A stretch of 64,000 nucleotides of DNA, taken from IMG/VR virus record IMGVR_UViG_3300025161_000004, positions 1 to 64,000 of that record; one strand, given 5' to 3'. The translations under genes were made by a program, and so were the position numbers. Within the stretch, counting starts at the first letter, position 1, and each line of letters begins with the position of its first letter. Of this stretch, positions 60,771-64,000 are shown piece by piece. The notes under the pieces were generated by a model that was not told the DNA's origin, made no database searches, and saw nothing but the letters and a program-made list of their open reading frames with translations. Origin of the DNA: a virus.

Positions 60771-61682
60771 TTAAGATACTTCTGATGTTATAGCATCAAA
60801 GTCTTGTGTCAAATCTAAATTGGTTCTTCTTTGCTTAACTTCATATAGTGAGGTTGAATCTATATCTTCTTTGATTTCATATAAATCAAATTGTCTTAAG
60901 ATATTTCTGTTTTCATCATACAATGTTAATATACCATTATCTACATCTTTAATTTGTTCACCTGCAACCATACTTACTAATGTATCCAAAGTATTTTCAA
61001 CAAATTCAACTTCAATAGCTAAAGGATTAACATTTGTATTTGACATTAAAATTGTCTGATTAGGATTACCAATAAATGGCGTAACATTCGGTTTTACACT
61101 CGATGCTGAACTTGGTGTGACCTGTAAAAATAATAATGTACCGTTATCATCGAATCTATATCTAATTGCTGTTTGATTAGTATTACCAATATTTTCAGTT
61201 ACAGGTACTACCTTATTTGAGGATACAACATATCTAACGGTATTTCTTAATTTAGTACCATCTGAATTAATATATTCAATTCTATAACCCTGTAACGCAT
61301 TATTTGCTAATAACGAAGCATCAAAATCATCAAGCTCATTACCATCAATAATAATACCCTTTACTGTAGGTAATGCCGATAAAACCCCACAATCGACTAT
61401 CCTTAATCTCAATACCTTAGGTCTAATATAGATTGTATAAATACCAATACTATTAAAAATATTGGCAGGTAATTTGAGATTATACAAACCCTCTAATAAA
61501 TTCTCTTCTAAATCAACCTGTTCATCTTGGGGTAAACGTAGTTCGGTTAATACATCTGTAGGATTTAGTCTAAAGACCTGAGTTGGTTCTTGTTCTCTTG
61601 TTGATACAAATGTGTAGAATACATCCAAATCAGTGACTCTGATATCCGATGCTCTTATTCCTGAGTAAGTTCCTGTTGCCAT
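60771..61682 (-). CDS. baseplate-associated protein
   Basis: A 303-residue beta-rich protein (RASDIRVTDLDVFYTFVSTR, DVDNGILTLYDENRNILRQF, QRRTNLDLTQDFDAITSEVS). It has no membrane segment. Its place between the gp6-like and the large tail protein genes fits a wedge component such as a gp8 or gp53 analogue. No specific family was recognised. Confidence 0.65.
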   Translation of the reverse strand: MATGTYSGIRASDIRVTDLDVFYTFVSTREQEPTQVFRLNPTDVLTELRLPQDEQVDLEENLLEGLYNLKLPANIFNSIGIYTIYIRPKVLRLRIVDCGVLSALPTVKGIIIDGNELDDFDASLLANNALQGYRIEYINSDGTKLRNTVRYVVSSNKVVPVTENIGNTNQTAIRYRFDDNGTLLFLQVTPSSASSVKPNVTPFIGNPNQTILMSNTNVNPLAIEVEFVENTLDTLVSMVAGEQIKDVDNGILTLYDENRNILRQFDLYEIKEDIDSTSLYEVKQRRTNLDLTQDFDAITSEVS

Positions 61683-61691
61683 ATATATCTA

Positions 61692-62321
61692 TTATACATT
61701 ATCAATTATCTTAAAATAGCTACCACCAGCATAGCTAAGTAAATCAAAAAGTTTATTTATTTCTTTTAATCTATAATTATTTTCAAAAACAGACAAACTT
61801 TGTCTTTCAATAAATACGTCTGGATCAATTCTTGGTTGTTCATTAATATTTAGTAATGTTTCATCTTTATAAATCGCATAATTATCAAAATTAGGTGAGT
61901 TATATCCAACACCAGTGAATTTAAAAGTAGTAAAAGCTGTGATTCCAGTATCTGACGGTATTATATCATTGTATGTTATACCACCAATATAATATACTAG
62001 TGTAGTACCAGTTGTTGATGCTGTGACTGATCGAGTTATGTCAAGACCATCTATTGATGGATTATTTGATTGTCTATACTTAACTGAGTACGAATTATTT
62101 AATGTATATTTTTTTAACTCGAATAATCTACTTGTACATAAACCAGTTACTTCATACGTTATATTATCAATAGTAACTCCCGATAAACCAGTATATGTAT
62201 TAAAAAATCCCCAATCTATGTTATTTGAAGTTAGAAGTATATTCATCGTATACGCAGAGTACGCAGGTGTACCTGTAGTGCCAGATGTTACTAATTTGAA
62301 TGTTTTTTTTATTAACTCCAT
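61692..62321 (-). CDS. baseplate-region protein
   Basis: A 209-residue, Thr/Ser/Tyr-rich beta protein ending INKLFDLLSYAGGSYFKIID. It is not recognised. It is encoded between the gp6-like and neighbouring tail genes, with a gap of only six bases to the former, so it probably belongs to the baseplate. Confidence 0.65.
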   Translation of the reverse strand: MELIKKTFKLVTSGTTGTPAYSAYTMNILLTSNNIDWGFFNTYTGLSGVTIDNITYEVTGLCTSRLFELKKYTLNNSYSVKYRQSNNPSIDGLDITRSVTASTTGTTLVYYIGGITYNDIIPSDTGITAFTTFKFTGVGYNSPNFDNYAIYKDETLLNINEQPRIDPDVFIERQSLSVFENNYRLKEINKLFDLLSYAGGSYFKIIDNV

Positions 62322-62327
62322 TATCCA

Positions 62328-64000
62328 TTAAACTCTTAAATCAGTTCTTTTTCTTAAGTATACTTTTATGTCTCTTTCAGGATATTTAATTTCAAACATT
62401 GAATCTGGTGTACTATAAATTGTATTATTAATCAATTTAATTTCTCCAGTAGTTTCATTTGCAAACTCCTGTTCAATAGGATTTAATGAATATCCATTTC
62501 CAACTTTATTATAAATTTTCATTGAAATTATATTTATAACACCATCTATATCATTAATTGAATTTTGTAATGGTGCTAAAAAAATGTCCTCATTCATTTT
62601 TTTATTTTTAATATTGAAATAATTAGTGATGGTACTAATAATATTATTTGCTATTTGACTATCATTTCTTTCTTCAACATAAACATCAATATCGATAGCT
62701 ATATTGAATATTCTACCATCCCTTACCTCAATATAATCATTGACCATTCTATATTCACTTAACCACTCAGTAATATTATTTTTTAAAAGTGTATTGCTAG
62801 TATTTGTTAATTTACCATTAGAGTCTATACCTAATATAACAATTACTACTTTATTATTTTCTTTAAATGCATTTGATCTAAATGGTGAACCATAACGCCC
62901 TGGCATTCTGTTCACCATAGTTAGGTAATCATTTATTGTTACGGCTCTATATTGGCTTGAGTAGTTATATGATATAAGATTTCTTATTTCTTCTATGGAT
63001 AATCCATCATTACCTCCAATAGCTGGAATTGGGTTTGTCACCCTTAAACTTCTTTGTACACTATTATTTAAATCTTGACGAGCACCATTAACGCTCATTC
63101 TGAACTGACCCATTTGTGTAAGAACGTTACTACCTAAATTAGAATCACTCCCACCACCAACACGATATCTAACATATAACGTCCCTCTTTTTAGTTTCTC
63201 GCCTAATGAAGTGTTTTCTAAAAAATTCTGTAAGAATATATCATTACTAATACCAACTTTTGCAAAACCCTCTTTTAAAAGATCGAAATCAGAATTACCA
63301 CTACCAAATGTTAGTACACACAACCCATTTGCAGTATATTCCTTAATAAATTTTCTAGTCACATCAACCCATTTGCCGGCTTTAATTCCTGTACTTCCTG
63401 TAGTTGCATTTGTATTACCAGCATCCACATCCTCTAAAAATATTCTTTGTTGTGCTAAATAATCTACTTCATAATAACGAATATCTCGATTATAGAATAA
63501 TTCATCAGGTGGATTTGAACCAGCATTTTGATTTTGAACCAAAATAACACTATCTATGGATATGACATTATTATCTGGTAATGTTAATTCATAAAATGGC
63601 ACAATTTCTTGATCTGTAATAACCTTACGATAAATCTTAGTACTACCATTAATTACTATTTCTCTTTTAGTTATAAGATACGATGTGATAATACCATTCG
63701 AATCGAGAACAGGTATCTGACTTCTATTTGGATACCCTAAATTACTTACTGGTGAGGCAAAATCAATCACATCTTCTGTCTCAAAAACTTTTCCTCCACC
63801 AACTACTTGTGATTGTGGAAATAATACTGGATAATATGACGCATCTGGTTTATCACCCTTAACTGGTATCTGTACCGTAAAGTCAACTACTGTCACTGAT
63901 GGTCTTTTATTGGGTATATTAAATCCTAAGTTTTTAGCGATATTTAGGATTGATGCTCTTTGCTGTGCGTATTGTAATTGAGTTTCCTGAAACGCTCTAT
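62328..64000 (-). CDS. baseplate wedge protein gp6/BaseplateJ-like, 5'-partial
   Basis: At least 557 residues; the frame stays open to the window edge and the GTG at 63896 is not its start. The edge encodes QETQLQYAQQRASILNIAKN followed by LGFNIPNKRPSVTVVDFTVQ, a typical gp6 N-terminal region. Further on come CVLTFGSGNSDFD, VRYRVGGGSDSNLGSN, TNPIPAIGGNDGLSIEEIRN and AVTINDYLTMVNRMPGRYGS, all landmarks of the T4 gp6 and phage Mu/P2 J family. gp6 dimers form the baseplate ring. Confidence 0.88.
   Translation of the reverse strand, partial: RAFQETQLQYAQQRASILNIAKNLGFNIPNKRPSVTVVDFTVQIPVKGDKPDASYYPVLFPQSQVVGGGKVFETEDVIDFASPVSNLGYPNRSQIPVLDSNGIITSYLITKREIVINGSTKIYRKVITDQEIVPFYELTLPDNNVISIDSVILVQNQNAGSNPPDELFYNRDIRYYEVDYLAQQRIFLEDVDAGNTNATTGSTGIKAGKWVDVTRKFIKEYTANGLCVLTFGSGNSDFDLLKEGFAKVGISNDIFLQNFLENTSLGEKLKRGTLYVRYRVGGGSDSNLGSNVLTQMGQFRMSVNGARQDLNNSVQRSLRVTNPIPAIGGNDGLSIEEIRNLISYNYSSQYRAVTINDYLTMVNRMPGRYGSPFRSNAFKENNKVVIVILGIDSNGKLTNTSNTLLKNNITEWLSEYRMVNDYIEVRDGRIFNIAIDIDVYVEERNDSQIANNIISTITNYFNIKNKKMNEDIFLAPLQNSINDIDGVINIISMKIYNKVGNGYSLNPIEQEFANETTGEIKLINNTIYSTPDSMFEIKYPERDIKVYLRKRTDLRV

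Noticed and set aside
63896-63896. GTG at 63896 as the start of the gp6-like gene
   Set aside because: The frame continues upstream to the window edge with family-typical sequence, so the gene is 5'-partial here.
1-64000. tRNA genes
   Set aside because: No cloverleaf-like segment with a convincing T-arm and acceptor stem was found by eye; a covariance search could still find one.

Overview
The window is a strongly AT-rich, gene-dense stretch of a large tailed-phage genome. It carries T4-type modules: a gp6/BaseplateJ wedge protein, an rIIA-like ATPase, a DnaG/gp61-type primase, a recombination nuclease-ATPase of the gp47/gp46 (SbcD/SbcC) class, a sigma factor and a small heat-shock protein. 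SprB-like and T-rich adhesin segments, near-absence of Shine-Dalgarno sites and the style of the small proteins suggest a jumbo-type myovirus of a Bacteroidota host. This assignment is inference; no tRNA, rRNA or CRISPR array was found. Layout: 1-5 kb has three plus-strand genes, a 1.7-kb repeat-rich non-coding region and decayed small genes. 5-13.7 kb holds small accessory genes on the minus strand (vWA protein, zinc-finger protein, a frameshifted PD-(D/E)XK-like nuclease, two SPFH-like membrane proteins, a C39-like peptidase, membrane proteins). 12.47-13.31 kb is a mobile element with IS200/IS605-type ends that carries only a GIY-YIG endonuclease. 13.9-16.8 kb has the rIIA-like gene and a divergent ClpP-like protease. 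17.24-20.00 kb is an IS605-type element with tnpA, two ADP-ribosyltransferase-like genes and tnpB. 20-28 kb is another run of small minus-strand genes, including a HAD-type RNA-repair phosphatase gene split by a 691-bp GC-richer, integron-cassette-like island. 28.4-35.4 kb has lysis and envelope functions: transglycosylase-like lysin, patatin-like phospholipase, holin-like protein, amidase. 30.9-31.7 kb also has a catalytically dead PolB-type exonuclease. 35.5-51.8 kb carries a large virion-like protein, a spanin-like protein, a degenerate amidase paralogue, an SbcD-SbcC fusion, Hsp20, sigma factor, primase, a metallophosphoesterase and a RuvC-like resolvase. 52-64 kb is the tail and baseplate block: receptor-binding propeller, T-rich adhesins, a glycosyltransferase and baseplate proteins, ending in a gp6 homologue that runs off the window. 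Two recurrent upstream motifs are visible. AGTATTTATA precedes structural, lysis and protease genes; TCGTATAATA precedes accessory genes. Both are read in the sense direction of the downstream gene, and the phage sigma factor is an obvious candidate reader of one of them. The most unusual items are the TnpB-less IS605-like element with a GIY-YIG nuclease, the cassette-like island that splits the HAD gene, two enzyme families kept as pseudoenzymes, the one-polypeptide SbcD-SbcC, and several single-base frameshifts, at least one of which sits on a canonical slippery heptamer.
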